This document shows, one piece after another, positions 15,081-24,489 of a stretch of DNA of 47,931 nt. Numbering within the stretch: position 1 is the stretch's first letter; every line of letters begins with the position of its first letter. The stretch comes from an uncultured Selenomonadales bacterium (GTDB lineage Bacteria; Bacillota; Negativicutes; Selenomonadales; Selenomonadaceae). Where the stretch lies: contig CAMZAX010000019.1 of the NCBI GenBank assembly GCA_947304355.1, forward strand, positions 1 through 47,931, written 5' to 3'. The notes under the pieces were generated by a model. That model searched no databases and had not been told where the DNA came from. It saw only the letters and a list, made by a program, of their open reading frames with translations. The translations under genes were made by a program, and so were the position numbers.

Positions 15081-18000
15081 ATGAGTGATGAACTTGTCCC
15101 TTGTCCCTTGTCCCTTGTCCCTAACTTCACGCATTTGCACGTTCACACCGAATACAGTTTGCTCGACGGCGCGGCGCGAATCGGCGACCTGCTCGACGCG
15201 GCAAAAAATTTCGGCATGACTTCCCTCGCGATAACCGACCACGGCACAATGTACGGCGTCGTCGATTTTTACAAGGCTGCTCAAAAGCGCGGCGTCAAAC
15301 CGATTATCGGTTGCGAAGTCTACGTCGCGCCCGGCTCGCGCTTCGACCGAAAAGAAATCGACGGTACAAAATATTTTCATCTTATCCTGCTCGCCGAAAA
15401 CAACACGGGCTACAAAAATCTCGTCAAGCTGGCGTCGCTGGCGGGCACCGAAGGTTTTTACTATCGTCCGCGTGTCGACAAGGCAATCCTGCGCGAACAT
15501 CACGACGGGCTTATCGCGTTGAGTGCTTGCGTCGCCGGCGAAATCCCGCGTGCAATTCTCGAAGACGACGACCTTGACCGCGCCCGCAAACTCGTCGACG
15601 AATACGTTAAAATTTTCGGGCGGGACAATTTTTTTCTGGAGATACAAAACCACGGGCTCGAAGACGAAAAAAAAGTTCGCGCCGCGCTGAAAATTCTTTC
15701 CGCCGAATTGAATATCCCGCTCGTCGCAACAAACGATTCGCATTACGTCCGCCGCGAAGATTCGGAATTTCATGACCTGTTGCTTTGCATTCAGACGGGC
15801 AAGACGCTCAAAAGCGACAAGCGGCTAAAATTTTCTTCCGACGATTATTATTTGAAGTCGCCCGCCGAAATGCGTGCGCTGTTCGCCGAAGAGCCCGAAG
15901 CTTGCGACAACACGCTGAAGATCGCCGAACGTTGCAACGTGACGCTCGAATTCGGCAAATTTCAAATGCCCGAATTCCCTTTGCCCGAAGGAAAGACCGA
16001 CGCCGATTATCTGCGCGGGCTGTGCAATGAAAAACTTCCCGCCCGATACGAAACCGTCACTGACGAAATCAAAGCGCGGCTCGCTTACGAATTGGACGTT
16101 ATTCACGGCATGGGCTACGACGGCTACTTTCTTATCGTTTGGGACTTCATAAACTTCGCGCGACAAAACGGCATCCCCGTCGGACCGGGGCGCGGCTCGG
16201 CGGCGGGTAGTCTCGTCGCCTACGTCCTGGGAATCACCGAACTCGACCCGCTGAAATACAATCTGCTGTTTGAACGCTTCCTCAATCCCGAACGCGTTAC
16301 GTTGCCCGATATCGACGTTGACTTGTGCTACATTCGCCGCGAAGAAGTTATCGAATACGTTCGGCGACGCTACGGCGCGGATAAGGTTGCGCAAATCGCG
16401 ACGTTCGGCACGTTGGCGGCAAAGGCTTCGATTCGCGACGTTGCCCGCGTGCTCGACCTGTCCTACACCGAAAGTTCGCGCATCGTCAAGTTCATTCCCA
16501 ACACGCTGAATATCACGCTCGACGACGCGTTGAAGACTTCCAACGACTTCCGCACCGAATACGACACGAACGACAAAACGCGACGGGTTGTCGACTTCGC
16601 ACGGAAATTGGAAGGCTTGCCGCGTAATCTGTCTGTGCACGCGGCGGGCGTCGTCATATCACGGGAGCCGCTCGACGAAATCGTTCCTTTGCAAATCTCA
16701 AGCAAAACCGATGAGGCGGCGTCAAACAAGGTAAAGGTTACGCAATACGACAAAGACAAAGTCGAAGAACTCGGATTGCTGAAAATGGACTTCCTCGGCT
16801 TGCGCACGCTGACGATTATGGCGGAGACGTTCAAGAATATCAAAGCGTCACGCGGTTTGACGTTGACGGCGGAGCAAATCCCGTTGCGCGACGCGAAGAC
16901 TGCGGCAATGTTGACGGCTGGCAAGACAAGCGGCGTCTTCCAAATGGAATCGACGGGCATGACGGCGTTGGTTAAAGAGTTGCGCCCCGAAGGCTTTGAA
17001 GACTTAATCCCGACGGTTGCGCTGTATCGTCCGGGGCCGCTCGGTTCGGGCATGGTTGAAGACTTCATTGCGGGCAGGCACGGACGCAGGACGCCGAAAT
17101 ATTTGCACCCGAAACTTGAGCCGATACTTAAAGAGACGTTCGGCGTGATTTTGTATCAGGAACAGGTCATGCAAATCGTGCGGACGCTGGCGGGCTTCAC
17201 GCTCGGTCAAGCCGACATCTTGCGGCGCGCGATGGGCAAGAAGAAAGCTTCCATCCTCCTCGAACAAAAAGAAAACTTCCTGCGCGGCTGTGAAGTCAAC
17301 GGCGTCCAAAAATCCTTGGCGGAAAAAATTTTCGACCTGCTCAGCAAATTCGCGGATTACGGCTTCAACAAGTCGCACTCGGCGGCATACGGCTTGCTTG
17401 CCTGGCAGACGGCGTACCTTAAAGCGCACTACCCCGCCGAATACCTTGCGGCGATGATGTCCGGCACGCCCGACATTGACAAGGTTGCCGGCTACATTGA
17501 GCAGGCGCGGCGCATGGGTATAAAAATTCTTGCCCCCGACGTGAACGCGGGCGACGCCAATTTTACTGTTGAGGGCGGCGCAATTCGATTCGGCTTGGCG
17601 GCCGTCAAGACTGTGAGCGAAACCGTTGCCAACGGCATTGTCGCCGAACGCGCTGTCAACGGGCAATTCAAGTCGCCGACAGATTTTTGCGGGCGGCTCG
17701 ACGTTAAGGCTGTTCCGCGTCGCAGTTTGGAGAACTTGATTAAATGCGGAGCGTTCGACAGCATTGAACAGCGGCGGGCGGCTCTGCTTGCGTCGCTCGA
17801 TTCGATTATGGCGGCGGGCTACAAACACCTTCGCGAAAAGCGCGGCGGCGTTATAAATCTTTTCGACGATGACGACCTGCAAGATACGACCTTTCCGCTC
17901 CCTGAAGTCGACGATTCGCCGCAACAATTTTTTACGTGGGAAAAAGAGACGCTCGGCTTTTATTTGTCGGGGCACCCGCTCGACGCTTGGCGCGAAAAAT

Positions 18001-18509
18001 TTTCACGGCTCACGTCAAGCAACGATGTCAACGACGGCAAGTTTTTGGGCAAACGCGTATCCGTCGGCGGGATTATCACGAATGCGCGGCGCGTCACTAC
18101 CAAACGCGGCGACACGATGGCTTTCCTCACACTTGAGGACTTCGACGGCGCGATTGACGTTACGCTATTCCCGAACGTTTTTTACACCACGGTAAAAGTT
18201 GCTCAGCTCGACGAAATTGTCGTGGTGAAAGGGCGCGTCGAACAAAACGGCGACACATTCCAACTTGTGGCGAACTCTGTCACGGCGGCTAAAGATTACG
18301 TGCCCGACTTCTGTTTAACGATTCCCGCGCAGATTGACAACGCCGCCACGTTTGATAAACTTAAGCGAATTTTCTCGGCTCACGCCGGCGATATTCAAGT
18401 TTTACTCAATAAAGACGGTAAGGGGAGAAAACTTCCGATAAAAATTTCGGGCGACGCGTTCGACGAACTCAAAGCTTTGCTCGGCGACGACAACGTCCGA
18501 ATGTATTAA
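15081..18509 (+). CDS. dnaE: DNA polymerase III subunit alpha
   Basis: A 1142-residue replicative C-family polymerase. The N-terminal PHP domain starts FTHLHVHTEYSLLDGAAR, the polymerase core carries GPGRGSAAGSLVAYVLGIT and LPDIDVDLCY with the catalytic aspartates, and a helix-hairpin-helix and OB-fold region follow near the C terminus. I start it at ATG 15081, behind GAGGAGGG. Oddly, residues 5-14 (LVPCPLSLVP) are encoded by four tandem TTGTCCC heptamers that sit between the start codon and the conserved PHP start. A 7-base gain or loss there would shift the frame, so the array is a potential on/off or start-choice site in an essential gene. The array is shared with intergenic repeats elsewhere in the window. 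Confidence 0.96.
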   Translation: MSDELVPCPLSLVPNFTHLHVHTEYSLLDGAARIGDLLDAAKNFGMTSLAITDHGTMYGVVDFYKAAQKRGVKPIIGCEVYVAPGSRFDRKEIDGTKYFHLILLAENNTGYKNLVKLASLAGTEGFYYRPRVDKAILREHHDGLIALSACVAGEIPRAILEDDDLDRARKLVDEYVKIFGRDNFFLEIQNHGLEDEKKVRAALKILSAELNIPLVATNDSHYVRREDSEFHDLLLCIQTGKTLKSDKRLKFSSDDYYLKSPAEMRALFAEEPEACDNTLKIAERCNVTLEFGKFQMPEFPLPEGKTDADYLRGLCNEKLPARYETVTDEIKARLAYELDVIHGMGYDGYFLIVWDFINFARQNGIPVGPGRGSAAGSLVAYVLGITELDPLKYNLLFERFLNPERVTLPDIDVDLCYIRREEVIEYVRRRYGADKVAQIATFGTLAAKASIRDVARVLDLSYTESSRIVKFIPNTLNITLDDALKTSNDFRTEYDTNDKTRRVVDFARKLEGLPRNLSVHAAGVVISREPLDEIVPLQISSKTDEAASNKVKVTQYDKDKVEELGLLKMDFLGLRTLTIMAETFKNIKASRGLTLTAEQIPLRDAKTAAMLTAGKTSGVFQMESTGMTALVKELRPEGFEDLIPTVALYRPGPLGSGMVEDFIAGRHGRRTPKYLHPKLEPILKETFGVILYQEQVMQIVRTLAGFTLGQADILRRAMGKKKASILLEQKENFLRGCEVNGVQKSLAEKIFDLLSKFADYGFNKSHSAAYGLLAWQTAYLKAHYPAEYLAAMMSGTPDIDKVAGYIEQARRMGIKILAPDVNAGDANFTVEGGAIRFGLAAVKTVSETVANGIVAERAVNGQFKSPTDFCGRLDVKAVPRRSLENLIKCGAFDSIEQRRAALLASLDSIMAAGYKHLREKRGGVINLFDDDDLQDTTFPLPEVDDSPQQFFTWEKETLGFYLSGHPLDAWREKFSRLTSSNDVNDGKFLGKRVSVGGIITNARRVTTKRGDTMAFLTLEDFDGAIDVTLFPNVFYTTVKVAQLDEIVVVKGRVEQNGDTFQLVANSVTAAKDYVPDFCLTIPAQIDNAATFDKLKRIFSAHAGDIQVLLNKDGKGRKLPIKISGDAFDELKALLGDDNVRMY
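15094..15121 (+). repeat. Heptamer array inside dnaE
   Basis: Four perfect tandem copies of TTGTCCC, read in frame as part of the N terminus of dnaE. Member of the heptamer family found at seven other places here. Confidence 0.95.
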
Positions 18510-18570
18510 GGGACAAGGGAGCAGGGACAAGGGACAAGTAAAAAAACTTACCCTTGCCCCCTTGTCCCCG
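18510..18570 (+). repeat. Inverted heptamer array between dnaE and dacF
   Basis: GGGACAA-type units (18510-18538) run into a short A-rich loop and then TTGTCCC/TTGCCCC-type units (18547-18570). The two arms can form an imperfect stem of about 20 bp. It starts directly after the dnaE stop and ends about 5 bases before the dacF ribosome-binding site, so it could attenuate or stabilise the mRNA. It lacks a T tract. Confidence 0.85.
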
Positions 18571-18588
18571 ACCAAAGGAGCGATGTTT

Positions 18589-19869
18589 TTGAACGTGAAA
18601 AAATTTTTGGCGGCGATAACGATACTGACGCTGATAATTGCGGGCGCGGAAGCTGCTCCCGAAGGACGAATGCCCGCCTCCGAACTCATGCGGCTCGACG
18701 AGGCACCCAAAGGCGAAATAGCCCGCCCAATGCAAACGTTGACAAGCGAAAATTCGGGGCTCAATCCCGGCTACTCCGTCACGCCTATTCAAAACACGCG
18801 ACCTGTTGCGCCCGAAGACCCTCTGCCAAACGTCACGGCGACGGCGGCTATCGTTATCGAAGCGTCGACGGGACACGTCCTTTACGAACGCAACGCCGAT
18901 CAGCGCATGTTCCCCGCCAGCACGACAAAGATGATGACGCTTATCACCGCGCTTGAAGGCAATAAACTCGACGAAATTGTTACTGTCGGGCCGGGTGCTT
19001 ACAACGCGGAGGGCTCGACGCTGTGGCTCGACGTTGGCGAAAAAATTCCGTTGGGCGATTTGCTTTACGGCATGATGTTGATAAGCGGCAACGACGGTGC
19101 GATTGCCATTGCCGAACACTGCGGCGGCACCGTTGCCGACTTCGCCGCCCGCATGACAGCCCGCGCTCACGAACTCGGTGCGGTCTCCACTAACTTCACC
19201 AACGCCAACGGTTTGCCCGACTCAAACCACTACACCACGGCTCGCGACTTGGCGACGATGGCGGCTTACGGTTTCACGCTCCCGCACTTTGAAGAGATTT
19301 GCTCGGCGAAGGAAGTTTCGTTCGGTTGGATTCACGACGACACGAAACTTTTGCGCAACGAAAACCAAATGCTGTGGCTCTATCGCGGCGCGAACGGAGT
19401 CAAGACGGGCTACACCGACGCGGCGGGACGTTGCCTCGTGACGGCGGCAAAGCAAAACGGCGTTCAACTTATAGCGGTCGTGCTCGACAGTCTGTATATC
19501 TGGAACGATACAATTTTCCTGCTCGATTACGGCTTCGGGCGCGTGTCCAGTCAAAAGTTGATTCAGCCCGGCGACGTTGTCAAGACTTTGCCGATAACCT
19601 CCGGGCGGCGCAAGTCCATGCAAGTCAAAACTGCGGGCGAAATAATCATGCCGGTCTTTGAGGGCGACGACAACGCTTATAACATTGTTTACGACTTGCC
19701 GGAATTTTTGACTGCGCCGATAAAAAGCGGCGAGACAATCGGCAAGATACGCGTGGTGTTGCCCAACGGCAAGGAGGCGGCCTCTGTCGATGTGGTGACG
19801 ACGGCGGACGTTGAGCAGAAATCTTTTTTCCGTTTGGTACTGAATAAAATTCGCGGCTTCTTCGCGTGA
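18589..19869 (+). CDS. dacF: D-alanyl-D-alanine carboxypeptidase (DacF/PBP5-like)
   Basis: A 426-residue exported low-molecular-weight penicillin-binding protein (peptidase S11). It trims the terminal D-Ala from peptidoglycan stem peptides. After a signal peptide (MNVKKFLAAITIL), the active-site motifs are in order: SxxK in PASTTKMM (Ser111, Lys114), SGN at 166-168 and KTG at 272-274 in NGVKTGYTD. A C-terminal PBP5-type beta domain follows. I start it at TTG 18589 with GGAG eight bases upstream; the ATG at 18583 is only two bases from that site. No C-terminal membrane helix is obvious beyond the amphipathic end FFRLVLNKIRGFFA, which fits membrane attachment. Confidence 0.9.
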   Translation: MNVKKFLAAITILTLIIAGAEAAPEGRMPASELMRLDEAPKGEIARPMQTLTSENSGLNPGYSVTPIQNTRPVAPEDPLPNVTATAAIVIEASTGHVLYERNADQRMFPASTTKMMTLITALEGNKLDEIVTVGPGAYNAEGSTLWLDVGEKIPLGDLLYGMMLISGNDGAIAIAEHCGGTVADFAARMTARAHELGAVSTNFTNANGLPDSNHYTTARDLATMAAYGFTLPHFEEICSAKEVSFGWIHDDTKLLRNENQMLWLYRGANGVKTGYTDAAGRCLVTAAKQNGVQLIAVVLDSLYIWNDTIFLLDYGFGRVSSQKLIQPGDVVKTLPITSGRRKSMQVKTAGEIIMPVFEGDDNAYNIVYDLPEFLTAPIKSGETIGKIRVVLPNGKEAASVDVVTTADVEQKSFFRLVLNKIRGFFA

Positions 19870-19886
19870 CAAAGGAGACTTTTAAC

Positions 19887-20294
19887 ATGAGCGACAGAAT
19901 TACATTGGCGGACGAACTTCACCGCAAAGGTTACAGTTGCGCGCAATCGGTGGCGGTTGCCTGCGCGGACTTGGTTGACGTCCCGAAAGAAACGCTGTTC
20001 AAGGCGGCTGAAGGCTTCGGCGCGGGCATGGGCACTATGGACGGCGTGTGCGGCGCGTTGACGGGCGGCTTGCTTATCGCGGGCTTGAAGAACAGCACCG
20101 GCAACCTCGACAACCCCAAATCGAAGGCGTCGACGATGAAAATTTCCAAAGCGATGCTTACGAGTTTCCGCGACAAATGCGGCGCACTTATCTGCCGCGA
20201 ACTTAAAGGCGTCGACACGGGCAAGATGATTTGTTCCTGCCCCGACTGTATCAAACACGGCGTCGAAGTCGTCGAAGAGAACCTGGCACGATGA
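19887..20294 (+). CDS. C_GCAxxG_C_C family protein
   Basis: A 135-residue protein of the C_GCAxxG_C_C family (redox-active or metal-binding, function not established). Its cysteines are in GYSCAQSVAVAC (Cys18, Cys26), GVCGALTGG (Cys55), DKCGALICREL and a C-terminal CSCPDC. The pattern of N-terminal YxCAQ and central GxCGAxxGG is diagnostic. ATG 19887 has GGAG upstream. The stop overlaps the next start (ATGA at 20291-20294), so it is translationally coupled to the lipase. Confidence 0.88.
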   Translation: MSDRITLADELHRKGYSCAQSVAVACADLVDVPKETLFKAAEGFGAGMGTMDGVCGALTGGLLIAGLKNSTGNLDNPKSKASTMKISKAMLTSFRDKCGALICRELKGVDTGKMICSCPDCIKHGVEVVEENLAR

Positions 20295-21580
20295 AAAAAT
20301 TTTTTGCAGTCTTGTTGCTGTTGCTGAGCTTTATGAACGACGCGGCGGCGGGTCAGGTGTCAGGGGACAGGGAACAGGGGACAGAGGCGGAAATTCGTCT
20401 TGCGTGCGCGATTTGCTCCATGGGTGCTTACAGCGACGACGCAAGTTATCTCATGCGTTCGGAGTTGGCGGCTCGCGGCTGGCAGATTGAAAAGATTTCG
20501 CGCAAGAACAATCGCGCCGACGCGAAGGCTTACCTCGTCGGCAAGGGCAACGTGATGATTTTGGCGATTGCGGGCACCGAAAGCCTTAAAGATGTCGAAG
20601 TCAATTTCCGAATCGGGCGCGTGCAACTCAACGGCAACACCGCGCTTGACGCCGACGAAAAACATTCGGGCGACAAACTTTTCGTGCACCGTGGCTTTCG
20701 CGATTATGCAGACGTTGTGTTGGGCGACGGGCTTGCCGAACGCTTGAAGACTGCCCTTGCGCAAAATTCCCGCGCGACGCTTTACTTGACGGGACACAGC
20801 TTGGGCGGCTCCGTGGCGACGGTCGCGGCGATTCGCCTGAACGATATGGGCGTCCCAAAATCGCAGCTCAAAGTTATCAGCTTCGGCGCACCGGCGATCG
20901 GCTCTCGCGCATTGGCAGCGGCTTACAAGGACAAGCTTGACGTGACCCGCGTCGTCATGAAAGGCGACGTCGTGAAAAAATCTTTGCGCGTGTTGGGTTA
21001 CGTTCAGTTCGGCAAGGCGTTGGAGTATCGACCGAGCGCAACGAGCGATCACCTTGAACACAAGATGGCGGTCTACCTTGACAGCACGATTCGCGATTAC
21101 ATTAAAGCGGGCGGCTCCTTCCGCCACGACGCGCCCGACAAAATCAACACGCCGATTTACGTCGCGCCGGTGTTGCTTGTCGATAACAGCCTGCACAAGA
21201 CGGACAGGGAACTGACTCTTAACGCGCTCAACGACAGCCTTGCGAACAATTTCGGCAACGTGACAATCGCGAACGAGCTGAGCGTCAAGATTGACGCCGA
21301 CGACGTTTTGGACGCGGACTTCGACGAATATGTATCCGCCGCCAAAAATCTGCGTTGCAAGTACGTGTTGATTCGCATCCTCAACGCAAAAAAAATTCGC
21401 GACGCGCAGTCGGGCGACAAACTCGTCACGTTGGAGGAAATTATTTTAGACACGAACGGCGTCCCGTTGTCCATGCAGACGGCGGGCGCGTCGACGAAGG
21501 ATCTTACGATTTTCGAGGCGACGCTTGCCGCGCAGGCGACGCTTACCGAACGATTACGAAATTTTTTTACGGACAAATAA
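20291..21580 (+). CDS. Exported class 3 lipase-like hydrolase
   Basis: A 429-residue protein with a signal peptide (MKKFFAVLLLLLSFMNDAAA). The alpha/beta hydrolase has the class 3 lipase nucleophile elbow LTGHSLGGS with Ser170, preceded by VHRGFRDYAD; later strands carry ISFGAPAIGSRAL. The substrate cannot be told from sequence. The C-terminal 130 residues form a separate region with no domain I recognise. Odd point: residues 22-32 (QVSGDREQGTE), just after the signal peptide, are encoded by a CAGGGGACAGGGAACAG-type heptamer array, so repeat DNA has been recruited into the linker. Its end overlaps the convergent hisS by 14 bases. Confidence 0.8.
   Translation: MKKFFAVLLLLLSFMNDAAAGQVSGDREQGTEAEIRLACAICSMGAYSDDASYLMRSELAARGWQIEKISRKNNRADAKAYLVGKGNVMILAIAGTESLKDVEVNFRIGRVQLNGNTALDADEKHSGDKLFVHRGFRDYADVVLGDGLAERLKTALAQNSRATLYLTGHSLGGSVATVAAIRLNDMGVPKSQLKVISFGAPAIGSRALAAAYKDKLDVTRVVMKGDVVKKSLRVLGYVQFGKALEYRPSATSDHLEHKMAVYLDSTIRDYIKAGGSFRHDAPDKINTPIYVAPVLLVDNSLHKTDRELTLNALNDSLANNFGNVTIANELSVKIDADDVLDADFDEYVSAAKNLRCKYVLIRILNAKKIRDAQSGDKLVTLEEIILDTNGVPLSMQTAGASTKDLTIFEATLAAQATLTERLRNFFTDK
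20361..20384 (+). repeat. Heptamer array variant inside the lipase gene
   Basis: Three units of the type GGGGACA / GGGAACA, read in frame right after the signal peptide. A variant of the GGGACAA family. Confidence 0.75.
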
Positions 21581-22820
21581 TTTTTTCGGGGACTGAAGCG
21601 ACGGGAACGACTTCCTGCGCGGCGGTCTCCAAATTTTTTACGGTGACGGTCGAGTTCGCAACTTCGTCTTCGCCGACGATAAGCGCGAACTTTGCGCCCG
21701 ACTTCGCCGCCGCCTTCATTTGCGCTTTCATGCTTTTGCCGCCGAAGTCCATTGCCGCCGTTATGTTTTGACGCCGCAAATCCGTCAACAGCTTGAAGGC
21801 ATAAACATCAGCCGCTGCTCCGCCGCTCACCACGAACGCGGCGATTTTTTTGTCCTGCGCGGGCAACAGGTTTTGCAGTTCAAGCGCAAGCAAAATTCGT
21901 TCCAAGCCCGCCGCGAAGCCGACAGCCGGGGTATCGTCGCCGCCGATTTCCTTAATCAGCCCGTCGTAGCGTCCGCCGCCCGCAACAGCCGATTGCGCAC
22001 CCAACGGCGCGTATTGAATCTCAAAAGCGGTCTTCGTGTAGTAATCGAGCCCGCGCACCAGCCGATTGTCAATCGTGAACGCAACGCCCGCCGCCGTCAA
22101 AAATTTCTTGACGCCGTTGAAATGTTCGCGGCATTCGTCGCAAAGGCACGTTTCAATTTTCGGCGCGTCGTCCATGAAGTCTTTGAGCCCGTCAATCTTG
22201 CAGTCGAGGATGCGCAGGGGATTTTTCTCAAGCCGCCGTCGACAATCGCTGCAAAGTTCGTCAGCCTCTTCCGTGAAAAATTCCGTGAGCTTGCGTCGAT
22301 AAATCGGGCGACACGCGGGACAACCGACGGTATTAATCTTAAGCGTCAAGTCGTCGAGCCCCAAGCCGCGCAGGAAATCCCAAGCCAACAAAATTATTTC
22401 GGCGTCGACGGCGGGATTTTTTTCGCCCAACGCCTCCACGCCGAATTGATGAAATTCGCGCAAGCGTCCCGCCTGCGGTCTGTCATAGCGGAACATCGAG
22501 CCGATATAAAACAATTTCGCGAGCCCTTTGACGTAAAGTTTGTTCTGCAGGTAGGCGCGCACGACCGACGCGGTGTTTTCGGGGCGCAACGTTATCGACC
22601 TGTCGCCGCGATCTGTGAAGGTGTACATTTCCTTATCGACGACGTCTGTGCCTTCGCCTATGCCGCGCAGGAAAAGTTCGGTGTGTTCAAAAGTCGGCGT
22701 GCGAATTTCCTCGTAACCGTAAAGCTTGCACAGTTCGCGAATTTTATTTTCAAGCCGAAGCCAATTCGGTGTCTGCTCCGGCAAAATGTCTTTGGTGCCT
22801 CTCGGCGCGTTCGTCAGCAC
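21567..22820 (-). CDS. hisS: Histidyl-tRNA synthetase
   Basis: A 417-residue class II aminoacyl-tRNA synthetase that charges tRNA-His. The N terminus NAPRGTKDILP, motif 2 region FRYDRPQAGRLREFHQFGVE, the His-specific RGLDYYTKTAFE and VAGGGRYDGL, and a C-terminal anticodon-binding domain are all present. ATG 22820 has GGAGG six bases upstream. It is the last gene of the fur-hemZ-PARG-phzF-hisS run, starting 13 bases after phzF ends. HisZ is ruled out by the intact His-tRNA synthetase motifs and C-terminal domain. Confidence 0.95.
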   Translation of the reverse strand: MLTNAPRGTKDILPEQTPNWLRLENKIRELCKLYGYEEIRTPTFEHTELFLRGIGEGTDVVDKEMYTFTDRGDRSITLRPENTASVVRAYLQNKLYVKGLAKLFYIGSMFRYDRPQAGRLREFHQFGVEALGEKNPAVDAEIILLAWDFLRGLGLDDLTLKINTVGCPACRPIYRRKLTEFFTEEADELCSDCRRRLEKNPLRILDCKIDGLKDFMDDAPKIETCLCDECREHFNGVKKFLTAAGVAFTIDNRLVRGLDYYTKTAFEIQYAPLGAQSAVAGGGRYDGLIKEIGGDDTPAVGFAAGLERILLALELQNLLPAQDKKIAAFVVSGGAAADVYAFKLLTDLRRQNITAAMDFGGKSMKAQMKAAAKSGAKFALIVGEDEVANSTVTVKNLETAAQEVVPVASVPEKIICP

Positions 22821-22833
22821 ATTTCCAGCCTCC

Positions 22834-23607
22834 TTAGATTTTTAAATCGGCGACGGCGAACAAAACCGCGTTGCCCGAAATTTTGACGCGTTCGCCCGCA
22901 AATTCGCAATGCAACACGCCGCCGCGAGCCGACGCTTGTCGCGCAATGAGTTTCGTTTTGCCGAGCCGCTCCGACCAATACGGCGCAATCAGGCAGTGCG
23001 TCGAGCCGGTAACGGGGTCTTCGGGCACGCTGATTTTCGGCGCGAACACCCGCGACACGCAATCGAATTGTTCACCTGCGGCAGTCACGGCTTGCGTCAT
23101 TCCGTCAAGGTTTGCGAGCTTGTTCAAATCGGGCGCAAGTTTTTCGACAGTTTTTACCGACTCCAAAACCATGAGCAAATCGCGGGCAAGGTAAGCCTCC
23201 AACACAGTCGCGCCGATTGCGTCGCACATTGCGTCCGTCACGGGGATTCGTTGCGGCGTGTAGGCAGGGAAGTCCATTTCAAACAGCGCGCCCTTGCGTT
23301 CGACGGTAAACTTGCCGCTCAACGTCTCGAACACGACGGCGGGCGAATTTTTTTCAATCTGCGTCAAGACGACGTAAGCCGCACCGAGCGTGGCGTGTCC
23401 GCAAAAGTCAACCTCGACGGCAGGCGTGAACCACCGCAACCGATAAATGTCGCCGTCCTTCATGACAAACGCCGTCTCCGACAAATTGTTTTCGCGGGCA
23501 ATGTTTTGCATCAAATCATCGGGCGGGAAGTCTTCGACGACGCAAACAGCCGCCGGGTTGCCGCCGAAAATTTTATTCGTGAACGCGTCGACGATAAATT
23601 GTTTCAT
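22834..23607 (-). CDS. PhzF-family isomerase
   Basis: A 257-residue PhzF-fold protein with two hotdog-like halves. The N terminus KQFIVDAFTNKIFGGNPAAVCV is diagnostic and includes the GNPAAV loop; the catalytic glutamate is in NNLSETAFVM, and the second half has DPVTGSTHCLIAPYW. Members are isomerases or epimerases acting on small metabolites; the substrate is unknown. ATG 23607 follows GGAGG. It lies 12 bases downstream of the PARG-like gene. Confidence 0.88.
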   Translation of the reverse strand: MKQFIVDAFTNKIFGGNPAAVCVVEDFPPDDLMQNIARENNLSETAFVMKDGDIYRLRWFTPAVEVDFCGHATLGAAYVVLTQIEKNSPAVVFETLSGKFTVERKGALFEMDFPAYTPQRIPVTDAMCDAIGATVLEAYLARDLLMVLESVKTVEKLAPDLNKLANLDGMTQAVTAAGEQFDCVSRVFAPKISVPEDPVTGSTHCLIAPYWSERLGKTKLIARQASARGGVLHCEFAGERVKISGNAVLFAVADLKI

Positions 23608-23619
23608 GCGCGTCGCCTC

Positions 23620-24486
23620 CTAAGCTTTAGCCTTCGTCTTGCCCAAGACCCGCTTGAACGTATCGTAGTTAATCGTCTCTTGCGGGCGACAGTAAATGGC
23701 GAAGATGATTTCTTTGAAACAGCCGTCGAATTCGGGCAAAATTTTTTGGTAGACCTGCGCGACGACTTCGGGATTGTTTTGGAACGCGCCGCAACCGAAC
23801 GCGCCCGTCACGAAGATGTCAGCACCGTGGTGAGCCGCGACCGTGAACATGTGTCGAAGGCGGCTTTCGTGCAACGCAAAAAGTTCGTCGTCGTTGATGC
23901 GGACGGACTTATCGTTACCGGGATTGTAAACGCTATTCGGGCGTTCGCGCAGATTCGGGGCGGCGATCGTTATCACGTCGACCAAATCCCATTTGTCGCG
24001 GGGCAAGCGCGCGGGCTTGTCGGTGTCGCTCTTGCAAACGGTGATTTCGGGCGTGTAAATGCAAGCGTCGTCGTGCAAGGGGTTTTTGCGTTCGCGATTG
24101 ACCGAGTAAAAATTTTTCCAATTAGCGTCGGTGTTGAGCACGGGGTAAAGCGTCGAACAGCGGCAAAGAGCTTCTTCCTGCGCCCGCGAGCCGTATCTGA
24201 CGCCACCGCCCGGATTCGACGCCGAGGCGAAATTGTGTACCGCAATCCTGAGCTCCAAATATTTTTTCTGCGCCATCATCGCCGCCTCCAACGTCCGCCG
24301 CTTCACGACCGTGACGACTGTCTTTTTGAATTTGCGTTCGGGCAACGGCGGATAATCTGACGCGCCGTAAAAAACCGTGCCCTTAATCGAATCGCGAATC
24401 GACTGTTTCAAATTCTCGTCGGTGTCGTAAAAATCCATTGTGTCGCGAAAAACTTCAATCATCTCGTCTCTCGTCACGTATGTCAT
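23620..24486 (-). CDS. Microbial poly(ADP-ribose) glycohydrolase-like protein (TIGR02452)
   Basis: A 288-residue protein of the TIGR02452 family, a macrodomain-like bacterial PARG. The catalytic signature is intact: GGG at residues 93-95 in ASNPGGGVRYGSRAQEE and QEE at 103-105. The later FVTGAFGCGAFQNNP matches the ADP-ribose binding loop. It probably removes ADP-ribose from proteins or small molecules; known homologs hydrolyse poly- or mono-ADP-ribose. It starts three bases after the hemZ-like stop, so the two are probably co-translated. No ADP-ribosyltransferase is visible nearby. Confidence 0.88.
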   Translation of the reverse strand: MTYVTRDEMIEVFRDTMDFYDTDENLKQSIRDSIKGTVFYGASDYPPLPERKFKKTVVTVVKRRTLEAAMMAQKKYLELRIAVHNFASASNPGGGVRYGSRAQEEALCRCSTLYPVLNTDANWKNFYSVNRERKNPLHDDACIYTPEITVCKSDTDKPARLPRDKWDLVDVITIAAPNLRERPNSVYNPGNDKSVRINDDELFALHESRLRHMFTVAAHHGADIFVTGAFGCGAFQNNPEVVAQVYQKILPEFDGCFKEIIFAIYCRPQETINYDTFKRVLGKTKAKA

Positions 24487-24489
24487 TTG

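Noticed and set aside
18510-18570. Heptamer array read as a terminator
   Set aside because: It can fold, but lacks a T tract, and the same units occur inside genes; kept as a repeat only.
22909-24360. Long plus-strand open frame opposite phzF and the PARG-like gene
   Set aside because: Arginine- and valine-rich with no recognisable domain and no ribosome-binding site; it mirrors two well-supported genes on the other strand.
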